Below are positions 53,851 through 63,175 of a stretch of 64,000 bases of DNA, one piece after another. The translations under genes and the position numbers were made by a program. Numbering within the stretch: the stretch's first letter is position 1; every line of letters begins with the position of its first letter. Source of the stretch: Roseivivax sediminis. Lineage in GTDB: Bacteria; Pseudomonadota; Alphaproteobacteria; Rhodobacterales; Rhodobacteraceae. The stretch is from positions 15,025 to 79,024 of the forward strand of contig NZ_FOMS01000004.1 in NCBI RefSeq assembly GCF_900112685.1. The letters are read 5' to 3'. Below the pieces are notes generated by a model. The model did not search any database. It saw only the letters and a list, made by a program, of their open reading frames with translations, and had not been told where the DNA came from.

Positions 53851-53880
53851 AATATGGTGCGCAATAGGCAGCTTCGCAAG
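53851..53880 (-). promoter_or_regulatory. RpoH (sigma32)-type promoter of hsp20
   Basis: On the minus strand, CTTGCGA (53880-53874), 16 bases, CCATATT (53857-53851): a fair match to the heat-shock consensus CTTG...CCCATNT, 61 bases before the hsp20 start codon. Motif-based inference. Confidence 0.5.
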
Positions 53881-53967
53881 TGCACCGCCCCTTTGCCGAC
53901 GGCGCGGGATCGGCTATGCTAATCACCCAAGCCAGCCGCGCTGCTCCTGCATTGAACGGTCCAACCC

Positions 53968-54192
53968 ATGAATGCCCACAACGATCTGTCGATGAAGACC
54001 GAGGACGTGCTTCGGACTGAACTCGACTATTTCAAGCGCGAACACAGCGATCTCGACGCCGCGATCCGCGCCTTGCAGGAACGCGCCACCGGCGACGCGC
54101 TGACGCTGCAGCGGCTCAAGAAGAAGAAGCTGTTGCTGAAGGACCGCATCGCGCGGATCGAGGACCGGCTCTTTCCCGACATCATCGCCTGA
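53968..54192 (+). CDS. DUF465/YdcH family protein
   Basis: 74-aa helical-hairpin protein. The second half, LQRLKKKKLLLKDRIARIEDRL, is the hallmark of DUF465, and the first half (ELDYFKREHSDLDAAI) forms the partner helix. Cytoplasmic; role unknown. An in-frame ATG at 53992 is an alternative start. Divergent from hsp20. Confidence 0.88.
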   Translation: MNAHNDLSMKTEDVLRTELDYFKREHSDLDAAIRALQERATGDALTLQRLKKKKLLLKDRIARIEDRLFPDIIA

Positions 54193-54260
54193 GCCTCTGG
54201 CCGCCCCCATTGCACCGCCCCGCTGCACGGCTATAACCGGCGGCGAGAAAAGGGGGCACA

Positions 54261-54752
54261 ATGGCACAGACAGCTCTGGTCGGCATCGTCATGGGCAGCC
54301 AGTCGGACTGGCCCACCATGAAGGAGGCCGCGGCGATCCTCGAAGAGCTCGGTGTGCCGCACGAGGCGCGCATCGTGTCGGCCCACCGCACGCCGGACCG
54401 GCTCTGGTCCTACGGGACCGAGGCGGCGGGGCGCGGGATCAAGGTCATCATCGCCGGCGCCGGCGGCGCCGCGCACCTGCCCGGCATGATGGCGTCGAAG
54501 ACGCCGCTGCCGGTGATTGGCGTGCCGGTGCAGTCGAAGGCGCTGTCGGGTGTCGACAGCCTGTATTCCATCGTCCAGATGCCGCGCGGCTTTCCCGTTG
54601 CGACCATGGCGATCGGCCCGTCGGGCGCTGCCAATGCCGGGCTGATGGCCGCGCAGATCCTGGCGCTCTCGGACGACGGCCTCGCGCAGCGGCTGGCCGA
54701 CTGGCGTTCCGTCCTTTCCGCCGCGATCCCCGAGGACCCCACGCGCGACTGA
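54261..54752 (+). CDS. purE: 5-(carboxyamino)imidazole ribonucleotide mutase
   Basis: Purine biosynthesis: moves the carboxylate of N5-CAIR to form CAIR. 163 aa, class I Pur[18 protein letters not shown] (catalytic His) and [11 protein letters not shown] are intact. Followed after 26 bases by purK, which makes its substrate. GAAAAGGGGG lies upstream of the ATG. Confidence 0.96.
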   Translation: MAQTALVGIVMGSQSDWPTMKEAAAILEELGVPHEARIVSAHRTPDRLWSYGTEAAGRGIKVIIAGAGGAAHLPGMMASKTPLPVIGVPVQSKALSGVDSLYSIVQMPRGFPVATMAIGPSGAANAGLMAAQILALSDDGLAQRLADWRSVLSAAIPEDPTRD

Positions 54753-54778
54753 CGCGCGCCCCCGCGAAAGGCACAGCC

Positions 54779-55846
54779 ATGACAGAGACGCTCCGTCCCG
54801 GCAGCACCATCGGCATTCTCGGCGGCGGCCAGCTTGGCCGGATGCTCGCCGTCGCGGCGAGCCGGCTGGGTCTGCGCACGCATATCTTCGACCCCATCGA
54901 GGGCGCGCCGGCCGGCGACGTCGCGCACGTGGTCACAACGGCGGGCTATGACGACGAAAGCGCCCTCTCCGCCTTCGCGCGGTCGGTCGACGTTGTGACC
55001 TACGAGTTCGAGAACATCCCGACCGAGGCACTGGACGCGATCGAGGCGATCCGCCCGATCCGTCCGGGGCGCGAGGCGCTGCGGGTCAGCCAGGACCGGC
55101 TGACCGAAAAGGACTACCTGTCGGGTCTCGGCCTGCGCACCGCACCCTACGCCGCCGTGGACGACACGGCCTCGCTGAAAGAAGCGCTCGACAGGATCGG
55201 CACGCCGGCGATCCTCAAGACGCGCCGCTTCGGCTATGATGGCAAGGGACAGGCGCGGATCGGCAGCCCGGCGGACACGGACTCGGCGCTCGCCGCGATG
55301 AACGGGGCGCCGGCGATCCTCGAAGGGCATGTCGCCTTCGACCGCGAGGTGTCGGTGATCGCGGCGCGCAGCCTCGGGGGCGCGGTCGCCTGCTACGATC
55401 CGGGCGAGAACGTGCACGAGGGCGGCATCCTGCGTACCACCACCGTCCCGGCCCGGCTGAATACCGCGCAGCGGACCGACGCCGCGCTCTTGGCGGGGCG
55501 GATCCTCAACGCGCTCGACTACGTGGGTGTCGTTGGGGTGGAGCTGTTCGTCACGGCGCAGGGCCTGGTCGTCAACGAGATCGCGCCGCGTGTGCACAAT
55601 TCGGGGCACTGGACGCAGAACGGCTGCACCGTCGACCAGTTCGAACAGCACATCCGCGCCATCGCCGGCTGGCCGCTCGGCGACGGGCAGCGCTATGCCG
55701 ACGTGGAGATGCAGAACCTCATCGGCGACGACGCGGACCGCGCGCTGGATCTGGCGCAGGAGCCGCGCGCCGCGCTGCACCTCTACGGCAAGGCGGAGGC
55801 GCGGCCGGGCCGCAAGATGGGCCACGTCAACCGCATCCTCGGCTAG
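54779..55846 (+). CDS. purK: N5-carboxyaminoimidazole ribonucleotide synthase
   Basis: ATP-grasp enzyme that carboxylates AIR to N5-CAIR using bicarbonate and ATP. 355 aa. GILGGGQLGRMLA at the N-terminus, KTRRFGYDGKGQ as ATP-binding loop, and NEIAPRVHNSGHWT as metal/bicarbonate site are diagnostic. Second gene of the purEK operon; its end abuts the convergent phnM. Confidence 0.96.
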   Translation: MTETLRPGSTIGILGGGQLGRMLAVAASRLGLRTHIFDPIEGAPAGDVAHVVTTAGYDDESALSAFARSVDVVTYEFENIPTEALDAIEAIRPIRPGREALRVSQDRLTEKDYLSGLGLRTAPYAAVDDTASLKEALDRIGTPAILKTRRFGYDGKGQARIGSPADTDSALAAMNGAPAILEGHVAFDREVSVIAARSLGGAVACYDPGENVHEGGILRTTTVPARLNTAQRTDAALLAGRILNALDYVGVVGVELFVTAQGLVVNEIAPRVHNSGHWTQNGCTVDQFEQHIRAIAGWPLGDGQRYADVEMQNLIGDDADRALDLAQEPRAALHLYGKAEARPGRKMGHVNRILG

Positions 55847-55847
55847 A

Positions 55848-56984
55848 TCAGCCGATGAAGCGTTCGGCAGCATCGCCGCGCAGGTAGCTCACCCGCCCGC
55901 CGGAGAGCGTGCCCGCGACCCTGCCCGCGCCGTCGAGGATAACGAGATCGGCGCGCCGCCCCGCCTCGATCCGGCCCCGGTCGTCCAGCCCCATGAGCCG
56001 CGCCGGCCCCTCCGACACCAGCCGCCACGCCGCCGGGAGATCGCACGCCCCGAGCGCCACCAGCCGCGTCACCGCCGCCAGCGGCGCCGGGTAATGGTAA
56101 TCGGAGGCGAGCGCGTCGCAGAGCCCGTCCGCGATCAACTCCGCCGCCGACACGTTGCCCTTGTGGCTCGACCCGCGCACGACGTTGGGCGCCCCCATGA
56201 CGATGCCGTCGCCGCCCTGCCGCGCCTCTTCGGCCGCCTCCCGCGTCTCGGGGAACTCCGCGATGTGCGCGCCCCTGCCCCGCCAGTCGATACGCGCCCC
56301 GGCGCTGCCGTCGTCGTGACTGCCGAGCGTGACGCCAGCCGCTGCCAGTTTCGAGGCGAGCACCGCGGACGCCGCCGGCACCTCCGGTCCCCGCGCGTGC
56401 AGGCCCAGCATCATCTCGAAATGCGCCTCGGGGCTGCGCCCGCTCTTCAGCGCCTGCCCGGTCATCTGCTTGGGGCGCCGCCCCTCGGCCAGCCGGCCGT
56501 GCTGGAGGTGGTCGTTGAAGACGAGGTAGCCGATGCGGTGCCGGGCCACCGTCTCGGCCACGCGCGGATAGTCGTCGATCATGTGCGTCTCGAGCCGGAG
56601 TTGCATGCGCAGATCGGTGGCGAAGCTGCCGCGCATCCTGGCCCATGCCGCGCAGACCTTCTCCGCGAAATCCGGCCCGCGCAGGCCCCCTTCCCAGCTC
56701 CAGAACTGCGCGAGGTAGCCGGTGGTGATGCCGTTCGCGGCCAGCTCCGCCTCCGTCGCGATGAGCCCGGCGCGGGTGTCCGACAGCGCGCCGCGACGCG
56801 GGGCGACGTGCCGCTCGAACCCGTCGCCGTGCAGATCGACGATGCCGGGCAGAACGCGGAAGCCCGACAGGTCGACCGCCCGCCCCTCCGGCGCAGCGAT
56901 CACGCCGCCGGCGATGCCGACGGGCGCGTCGGACCATCCCTCGTGGCGCAGCACCGCGGCGCCGGAGAGCGTCAGCCGCAGCAT
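55848..56984 (-). CDS. phnM: Alpha-D-ribose 1-methylphosphonate 5-triphosphate diphosphatase
   Basis: Amidohydrolase-fold enzyme of the C-P lyase pathway that releases pyrophosphate from the triphosphate intermediate. 378 aa. VLPGIVDLHGDGFERH gives the first metal ligands, LETHMID and LGSHDDGS the next. None of the C-P lyase core genes (phnGHIJKL) is nearby, so it is a solitary copy here. It starts one base after a DMT transporter gene and is the last gene of a four-gene minus-strand unit. Confidence 0.9.
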   Translation of the reverse strand: MLRLTLSGAAVLRHEGWSDAPVGIAGGVIAAPEGRAVDLSGFRVLPGIVDLHGDGFERHVAPRRGALSDTRAGLIATEAELAANGITTGYLAQFWSWEGGLRGPDFAEKVCAAWARMRGSFATDLRMQLRLETHMIDDYPRVAETVARHRIGYLVFNDHLQHGRLAEGRRPKQMTGQALKSGRSPEAHFEMMLGLHARGPEVPAASAVLASKLAAAGVTLGSHDDGSAGARIDWRGRGAHIAEFPETREAAEEARQGGDGIVMGAPNVVRGSSHKGNVSAAELIADGLCDALASDYHYPAPLAAVTRLVALGACDLPAAWRLVSEGPARLMGLDDRGRIEAGRRADLVILDGAGRVAGTLSGGRVSYLRGDAAERFIG

Positions 56985-56985
56985 C

Positions 56986-57828
56986 CTAGCGACGCCCCAG
57001 CGGCAGGACCGACAGCGCCACGCCGCCCAGCACTACGGCCGAGGCCGTCAGGAACGCCGGCGACGGCACCTCCCCGAGGAGGAGCGCGCCCCCGGCGATG
57101 GCGATGGGTGGCACGGTGAGCTGTGCCACCGCCGCGACGCTCGCCGGCAGGCGCGGCAGCACACTGTACCACAGCGCGTAGCCGAGCCCCGAGGTCACCG
57201 CCCCCGACAACACGGCGAGCACCAGCCCCGCGGCGCCCATAGCCCCGGTTCCCGGCAGCGCCAGCCCGATCAGAAGGCCGAGCGGCGCGGCGAGGATGAA
57301 ATTCGCGGCGGTGCCCTGCAGCGGATCGCCCGCGCCGCGCCCGGCCAGCGAATAGATCCCCCAGCCGAGGCCCGCCGCCGCCATCAGAAGTCCGTGCCCC
57401 GTCGACACCTCGGCCCCCGCGCCGGGCCAGAGGAGCCAGGCGAGCCCGGCAAAGGCGAGCGCGGCGCCGATCCAGCGGCGCGGCGGCGGTCGCTCCCCGC
57501 CGGAAAGGCCGCCGGCGAACATCGTCACCTGCACCGTCCCGAAGAGGATCAGCGCCCCCAGCCCGGCATCGAGCGCCAGGTAGGCGCCGGAAAACGCGTA
57601 CATGTAGAGAAGGAGCGCCAGCACGCCCGCCACGCGCCCCGGACCGCCGAACCGCAGGCTGCCACTGCGAAGAAGGCACAGGCCCGCCAGCATCAGCGCC
57701 CCGGACAAGAGCCGCACGGTCCCGAACAGCGCCGGGTCCATGCCCGCGCCGGCGACCGCGAGACGGTTCAGCACCGAGTTGGCGGCGAAGGCCACCATGG
57801 TCAGCGCGGTCAGGAGGAACAGGCGCAT
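56986..57828 (-). CDS. DMT/EamA family transporter
   Basis: Inner-membrane exporter of 280 aa with ten predicted helices in two EamA repeats (LLTALTMVAFAANSVLNRL at the start; second repeat from HGLLMAAAGLGWGIYSL). Cargo unknown; relatives export amino acids or metabolites. The ATG at 57828 has only a closely spaced GAGG. Adjacent to phnM downstream and the RHH-like gene upstream. Confidence 0.88.
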   Translation of the reverse strand: MRLFLLTALTMVAFAANSVLNRLAVAGAGMDPALFGTVRLLSGALMLAGLCLLRSGSLRFGGPGRVAGVLALLLYMYAFSGAYLALDAGLGALILFGTVQVTMFAGGLSGGERPPPRRWIGAALAFAGLAWLLWPGAGAEVSTGHGLLMAAAGLGWGIYSLAGRGAGDPLQGTAANFILAAPLGLLIGLALPGTGAMGAAGLVLAVLSGAVTSGLGYALWYSVLPRLPASVAAVAQLTVPPIAIAGGALLLGEVPSPAFLTASAVVLGGVALSVLPLGRR

Positions 57829-57844
57829 CCTCGGCCCCCGTGGA

Positions 57845-58129
57845 TCAATCGCGCGGACCTTGCGCGGCTTCGGCGATGCCTGCAAGCAGGTCCTCGGGGC
57901 TGCGCCCGGTCTCATCCGCCAGCGCCTCGATCCGGGCGCGCAGCCGCTTCGGCAATTGCAGCGGCAGGCGCCGCACGGGGTGGCCGGGCCGCGGCACCGG
58001 GCCTGCGTGTGCCTCTGCCCGCCGTCGCAGCGCATCGGCGAGGCTGCGGCCCCGCGCGGCGCGCAAGGCATCCAGCGCGGCGGCGCTCAGCGGCACGCGC
58101 AGGGTGCGGCGCGGGTCCTTGCGGCTCAC
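57845..58129 (-). CDS. Small ribbon-helix-helix-like protein
   Basis: 94-aa basic protein (about 20 Arg). The C-terminal part, PLQLPKRLRARIEALADETG followed by RSPEDLLAGI, has the strand-helix-turn-helix pattern of CopG/MetJ DNA-binding proteins; the N-terminal part (RRTLRVPLSAAALDALRAARG) looks like a second such strand-helix. GTG start in a GTGA overlap with the GNAT gene. No toxin gene is evident unless the GNAT protein acts as one. Weakly supported by similarity, but the coupling and length favour a real gene. Confidence 0.55.
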   Translation of the reverse strand: MSRKDPRRTLRVPLSAAALDALRAARGRSLADALRRRAEAHAGPVPRPGHPVRRLPLQLPKRLRARIEALADETGRSPEDLLAGIAEAAQGPRD

Positions 58130-58614
58130 GCTTCGGGGCTCAGCGCCTTGGCATAAGTCAGGGTGGCACGCGGCACATCCTCGCCGGGGCGGGCGATCGC
58201 CGTGTGCTCCAGCGGGTACGGCGAGGTCAGGCCCTGCGCGCGCGCGACAGAAAAGCCGCAGCGCTCGTAGAAGGCGGGGTCGCCAAGGACGACAACCGTC
58301 TGCCCCGCCGCCACGGCCCAGGCCGACAGCATGCCGATCATCCGCCGGCCGATCCCCTGCCCCTGCACCTCGGGCGCCACCGCGACCGGCGCGAGGCAGA
58401 TCCAGCCCTGCGGGGCCCGCATCGAGGAAAGCGCGAAGTATCCCGACGGCCCATCGGCGCCGGGCACCACGCATTCGCCGGCGATGTCCCCCGCGCGGCG
58501 CAGCGCGCCGACGATGTGCGCCTCGTCCTTGCGCCCGAACGCCGTCGTCAAAAGCGCGTCGACGGCGCGTTCTTCGCCCTTCTGCATCTCGCGCAGGAAC
58601 CCGGTGTTCAGCAT
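58126..58614 (-). CDS. GNAT family N-acetyltransferase
   Basis: 162-aa acetyltransferase of the YhbS-like group. The acetyl-CoA pyrophosphate loop is VAVAPEVQGQGIGRRMI, followed by LGDPAFYERCGF, the usual C-terminal signature. Substrate unknown. Overlaps the RHH-like gene by four bases. GNAT-RHH pairs can be toxin-antitoxin modules (TacAT type), but there the RHH gene usually comes first and the GNAT is of a different subgroup. Confidence 0.88.
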   Translation of the reverse strand: MLNTGFLREMQKGEERAVDALLTTAFGRKDEAHIVGALRRAGDIAGECVVPGADGPSGYFALSSMRAPQGWICLAPVAVAPEVQGQGIGRRMIGMLSAWAVAAGQTVVVLGDPAFYERCGFSVARAQGLTSPYPLEHTAIARPGEDVPRATLTYAKALSPEA

Positions 58615-58680
58615 GGCGCGGCCCTTTTTTGCGGCGCGGGCCGATGGCAGCCCGCACCGCGCCTAGCACGAGCGGCAGGC

Positions 58681-59439
58681 TCAGGCCATGTCGGGCTGAC
58701 CGTTGGAGGCGGAAAGACCCCCGTCCACGGCCAGGTTCACGCCGTTGACGAAGCGTGCGTCGTCGCTAGCCAGGAAAGCGATGACGCTCGCCACCTCTTC
58801 GGGTTCCGCCGCGCGGCCAAGCGGGATTCGGCCCGTGAAGGTCTCCAGTAGCTCGGGCTGGTCGCGCAGCCCTTTCGACATGTCGGTCGCCGTCATCGAC
58901 GGGCAGACGGCGTTCACACGCACACCGCTGCGCTTGGCATCGAGCGCCATCGCCCGGGTCATGTTGGTCACCCCGCCCTTCGCGGCGTTGTAGGCCATCA
59001 TGCCCCAGTCGCCGCCGGTGCCCGACACCGAGGAGACGTTAACGACCGATCCGCCCCGCGCCTCGAGATCCTTCGCGACGGCGCGGCTCATCAGGTAGAC
59101 GCCGGTCAGGTCGATGCGGATGACCTCGTTCCAGTCCTCGGGTGCAACCTCGTCGACCCGGCCGCCGGATACGACGCCGGCATTGTTGACGAGAATGTCG
59201 ATCCCACCGAAGCGGTCACGGGCTTCCTTCGCGACGGTCTCGACATCCTCGGCCGTGCCGACATCGGCGGCGACCGTGGCGGCACTCGGCAGATCCTTCG
59301 CGACGGTCTCGAGTTTCTCGCGCGTGCGGCCGACGAGCACGATGTTGGCGCCTTCGTCGGCGAAGCGTCGTGCGGTCGCGGCGCCGATGCCGGAGCCTGC
59401 GCCGGTCACGATGACGGTCTTGTCCTTGAAGCGGTGCAT
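58681..59439 (-). CDS. Short-chain dehydrogenase/reductase (SDR)
   Basis: Classical SDR of 252 aa that oxidises or reduces a hydroxyl/keto substrate with NAD(P). Cofactor motif TGAGSGIG at 12-19, NNAG at 85-88, catalytic Ser near 137 and Tyr150/Lys154 (YNAAK) are intact. Close to FabG and 3-hydroxybutyrate-type reductases but with no defining neighbour. ATG 59439 with GAGGAT just upstream. Confidence 0.93.
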   Translation of the reverse strand: MHRFKDKTVIVTGAGSGIGAATARRFADEGANIVLVGRTREKLETVAKDLPSAATVAADVGTAEDVETVAKEARDRFGGIDILVNNAGVVSGGRVDEVAPEDWNEVIRIDLTGVYLMSRAVAKDLEARGGSVVNVSSVSGTGGDWGMMAYNAAKGGVTNMTRAMALDAKRSGVRVNAVCPSMTATDMSKGLRDQPELLETFTGRIPLGRAAEPEEVASVIAFLASDDARFVNGVNLAVDGGLSASNGQPDMA

Positions 59440-59593
59440 GGGATCCTCGTGTCGTTATGTCGCCCGTTCAACCCGGGGAATGCGGCCCCGTTCCACCCGG
59501 TGCCCGCATGTCGCGCTTGCGCGGAGTGCAAAAGCAGAAGGCCGCCCCGAAGGACGGCCCGCTGCGTGTCGATCCGATGCGTTCCGGCGGCGC

Positions 59594-59731
59594 TCAGGCC
59601 TGCGGCGAGATGCCCTTGGGGGCCTCGGCGGGCTGCGGCTGACGGCCGGCAAGCGCGATCAAAGCACCGCTCAGAAGGAAGGTCCCGGCCACGGCGGAGA
59701 GCATCAGGAAGGTGACGATGAGAGGATGCAT
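59594..59731 (-). CDS. 45-aa single-span membrane protein
   Basis: Short protein with one hydrophobic segment (LIVTFLMLSAVAGTFLLSGA, residues ~4-28) and a polar Pro/Gln-rich tail. ATG 59731; the upstream site is weak (AAAGA). Size, membrane topology and location just upstream of an SDR gene suggest a genuine small protein, but no family was recognised. Confidence 0.4.
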   Translation of the reverse strand: MHPLIVTFLMLSAVAGTFLLSGALIALAGRQPQPAEAPKGISPQA

Positions 59732-60151
59732 GAGGTTTGTCTTTCTTGCCGATTCCTCGGGGCGGACCGCTCCGCCCCCTGTTCCGGGATACAACATACC
59801 GTGTCGCGGCAAAGTTCCGCCGATCAATTTGCACAACGGGCCAAGCTGTTGCCGAAAAGCAAAAATCAGCGGCCGCGGGGTCGGTTTTGAGCCCCGCGGA
59901 GGCAGCGCCCGCGCCTCGCTCGGGCCGCGGACCGGCGCTCCCGGCAGTCGAACGGCGGCGCCTCGTGGCGGCCGGGTCCGGACGACCTCAGAACCAAGCG
60001 CGACCATCCCCAAATCGCCGGGCCGGGGAACGGCCCGGCGATGCGTCGCGACCCGACGGATTCGGTTGCGCGCAGGGCATCGCTCGGCCCGCACACGAAA
60101 AGGGCCCGCGCGATCCGCGCGGGCCCCCGTGTCGTCCGGATGGACGGGCGA
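59732..60151. other. 420-bp intergenic region with two perfect hairpins
   Basis: Between the 45-aa gene and groEL. Besides the groEL terminator at 60098-60126 it contains ATCGCCGGGCC (60014-60024), a 7-base loop, and GGCCCGGCGAT (60032-60042), a second perfect 11-bp stem not attached to any gene end. A short untranslated RNA could lie between the two. No coding frame is convincing. Confidence 0.45.
60098..60126 (-). terminator. Intrinsic terminator of groESL
   Basis: In the groEL sense, GGGCCCGCGCG (60126-60116), loop GAT, CGCGCGGGCCC (60112-60102), then TTTT (60101-60098). An 11-bp perfect stem with a T-run, 26 bases after the groEL stop codon. Confidence 0.88.
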
Positions 60152-61819
<1,668 letters not shown>

Positions 61820-61863
61820 TCAGGAAAATTCGGGTTGGTATGAAGAATGAGATCGGGCGCCCT

Positions 61864-62175
61864 TCAGGCCGCCTTCGCCTCCGCCGCGTCCACGGTCACG
61901 CCGAGGATGTCGGATTCCTTCATGATCAGCAGGTCTTCGCCGTCGATCTGCACCTCGGTGCCCGACCACTTGCCGAAGAGGATCTGGTCGCCCTCTTTCA
62001 CGGCCATCGGGATCAGGTCGCCCGAATCCTTGCGCGCGCCTTCGCCACACGCAACGACCACGCCCTCAGCCGGCTTTTCTTTCGCGCTGTCGGGGATGAT
62101 CAGACCACCCTTGGTCTTTTCGTCGCTCTCGACGCGACGGACCAGAACGCGGTCATGAAGCGGTTTGAATGCCAT
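61864..62175 (-). CDS. groES: Co-chaperonin GroES
   Basis: 10-kDa lid of the GroEL cage, 103 aa. [20 protein letters not shown], the mobile loop [13 protein letters not shown] and [14 protein letters not shown] are typical. AAGGAG precedes the ATG at 62175. First gene of groESL, 62 bases before groEL. Confidence 0.98.
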   Translation of the reverse strand: MAFKPLHDRVLVRRVESDEKTKGGLIIPDSAKEKPAEGVVVACGEGARKDSGDLIPMAVKEGDQILFGKWSGTEVQIDGEDLLIMKESDILGVTVDAAEAKAA

Positions 62176-62230
62176 CTTCGAGTCTCCTTGGCTCAAAGTT
62201 TGTCCCGGGTCCCCCTGATGGGCGACCCCT

Positions 62231-62257
62231 TTAGCACTCACCATCGTCGAGTGCTAA
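62231..62257 (-). promoter_or_regulatory. CIRCE element (HrcA operator) of groESL
   Basis: TTAGCACTC (62231-62239), nine bases, GAGTGCTAA (62249-62257): a perfect match to the CIRCE inverted repeat bound by the heat-shock repressor HrcA. It lies directly downstream of the putative -10, 56 bases before the groES start codon. Confidence 0.95.
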
Positions 62258-62264
62258 CGAGCCG

Positions 62265-62293
62265 GAGTTAGTGAATGCGCGAATGGCTGTCAA
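62265..62293 (-). promoter_or_regulatory. groESL promoter
   Basis: On the minus strand a perfect -35 TTGACA (62293-62288) is followed after 17 bases by TAACTC (62270-62265) as the -10 position. The CIRCE repeat begins eight bases further on, so HrcA would cover the transcription start. Confidence 0.65.
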
Positions 62294-62425
62294 CTGGCCG
62301 CTGCATGGATTTTTCACGCGCCTCTCTCCGTCTCGCGAGCGTGACGTGAGCATCTCCGGGCGCCGCTTCAACCGGCGCCGGTCGCGGCCTGCGGAGGCCT
62401 GCCGATTGCGGCGACGGGCGGGCGC

Positions 62426-63094
62426 TCAGCCCTCCCAGCTTCCTGCCCAGTGGACCAGACCCGCCCGGCCGGTGTCGCTGATTCCGTAGACCCCGCGCGA
62501 GACGCGCACGAACCAGCCGTAATGGTTGTCCGACATGATCCGCCGCGCCCCCGCGACACCCGTCGCCGCGGCCACGTCCCGGGCCCGCGCCTCGCCAGCT
62601 TCCGCCAGGTGCGCGGCGCAGGCCAGCGCGTCCTGCCGGTAGCCGGTGACGAGCCCGTGCCGCGTCGCCCCGCCGTCGTTGGGATCGCCCCGCAGGCGCG
62701 CGAAATCGCCCAGCAGCTTTGCCTCCGCCTTGCGGTTGCGGCGCGGCACGTAGGGCCCGGGATCGCAGCGCAGGTCGACCTTGCCATCCGGCCGCACGGT
62801 CAGGAACCCCAGCCCAAGCCGCCGGCAAAGCCGCGTGTTCTCGGCCAGGATGCGCCGCGCCGTGCGGCCCTTCGGCGCCGGCACCGCGATATAGACGTGG
62901 TCGGTCAGCGCCAGCCGCGCCACCGCCTGGTGATAGAGCCGTAGCGACAAGCCCAGCTTCAGCTCCACCACCACGGCCGGGGCACCGTCGCGACAGGCCA
63001 CGAGATCAGCCGCCCCGACCTCGCCCTTGACGGCGTAGCCGAGCGCCTCCAGCCACGCCTTCACCGGCGCATATAGATCGCGTTCGCGTGTCAT
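62426..63094 (-). CDS. DUF2161 family protein (PD-(D/E)XK nuclease-like)
   Basis: 222-aa protein of the DUF2161 group. The N-terminal ~110 residues look like a PD-(D/E)XK nuclease core: Asp30 (GAADLV), then Glu44-Leu-Lys46 (VVVELKLG) with a preceding helix containing Glu25. The C-terminal part ends in a winged-helix-like stretch (ARDVAAATGVAGARRIM, YGWFVRVSRGVYGIS). ATG 63094 with a weak ribosome binding site. Biological role unknown; catalytic residues appear intact. Confidence 0.75.
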   Translation of the reverse strand: MTRERDLYAPVKAWLEALGYAVKGEVGAADLVACRDGAPAVVVELKLGLSLRLYHQAVARLALTDHVYIAVPAPKGRTARRILAENTRLCRRLGLGFLTVRPDGKVDLRCDPGPYVPRRNRKAEAKLLGDFARLRGDPNDGGATRHGLVTGYRQDALACAAHLAEAGEARARDVAAATGVAGARRIMSDNHYGWFVRVSRGVYGISDTGRAGLVHWAGSWEG

Positions 63095-63175
63095 CGCGCG
63101 CAACCCTGCCCCGCCGCCTTGCCGCGCGCAATCGGCTCGCCTAGCGTCGCCGCCAGACAACAGGAGCCCTGTCCC

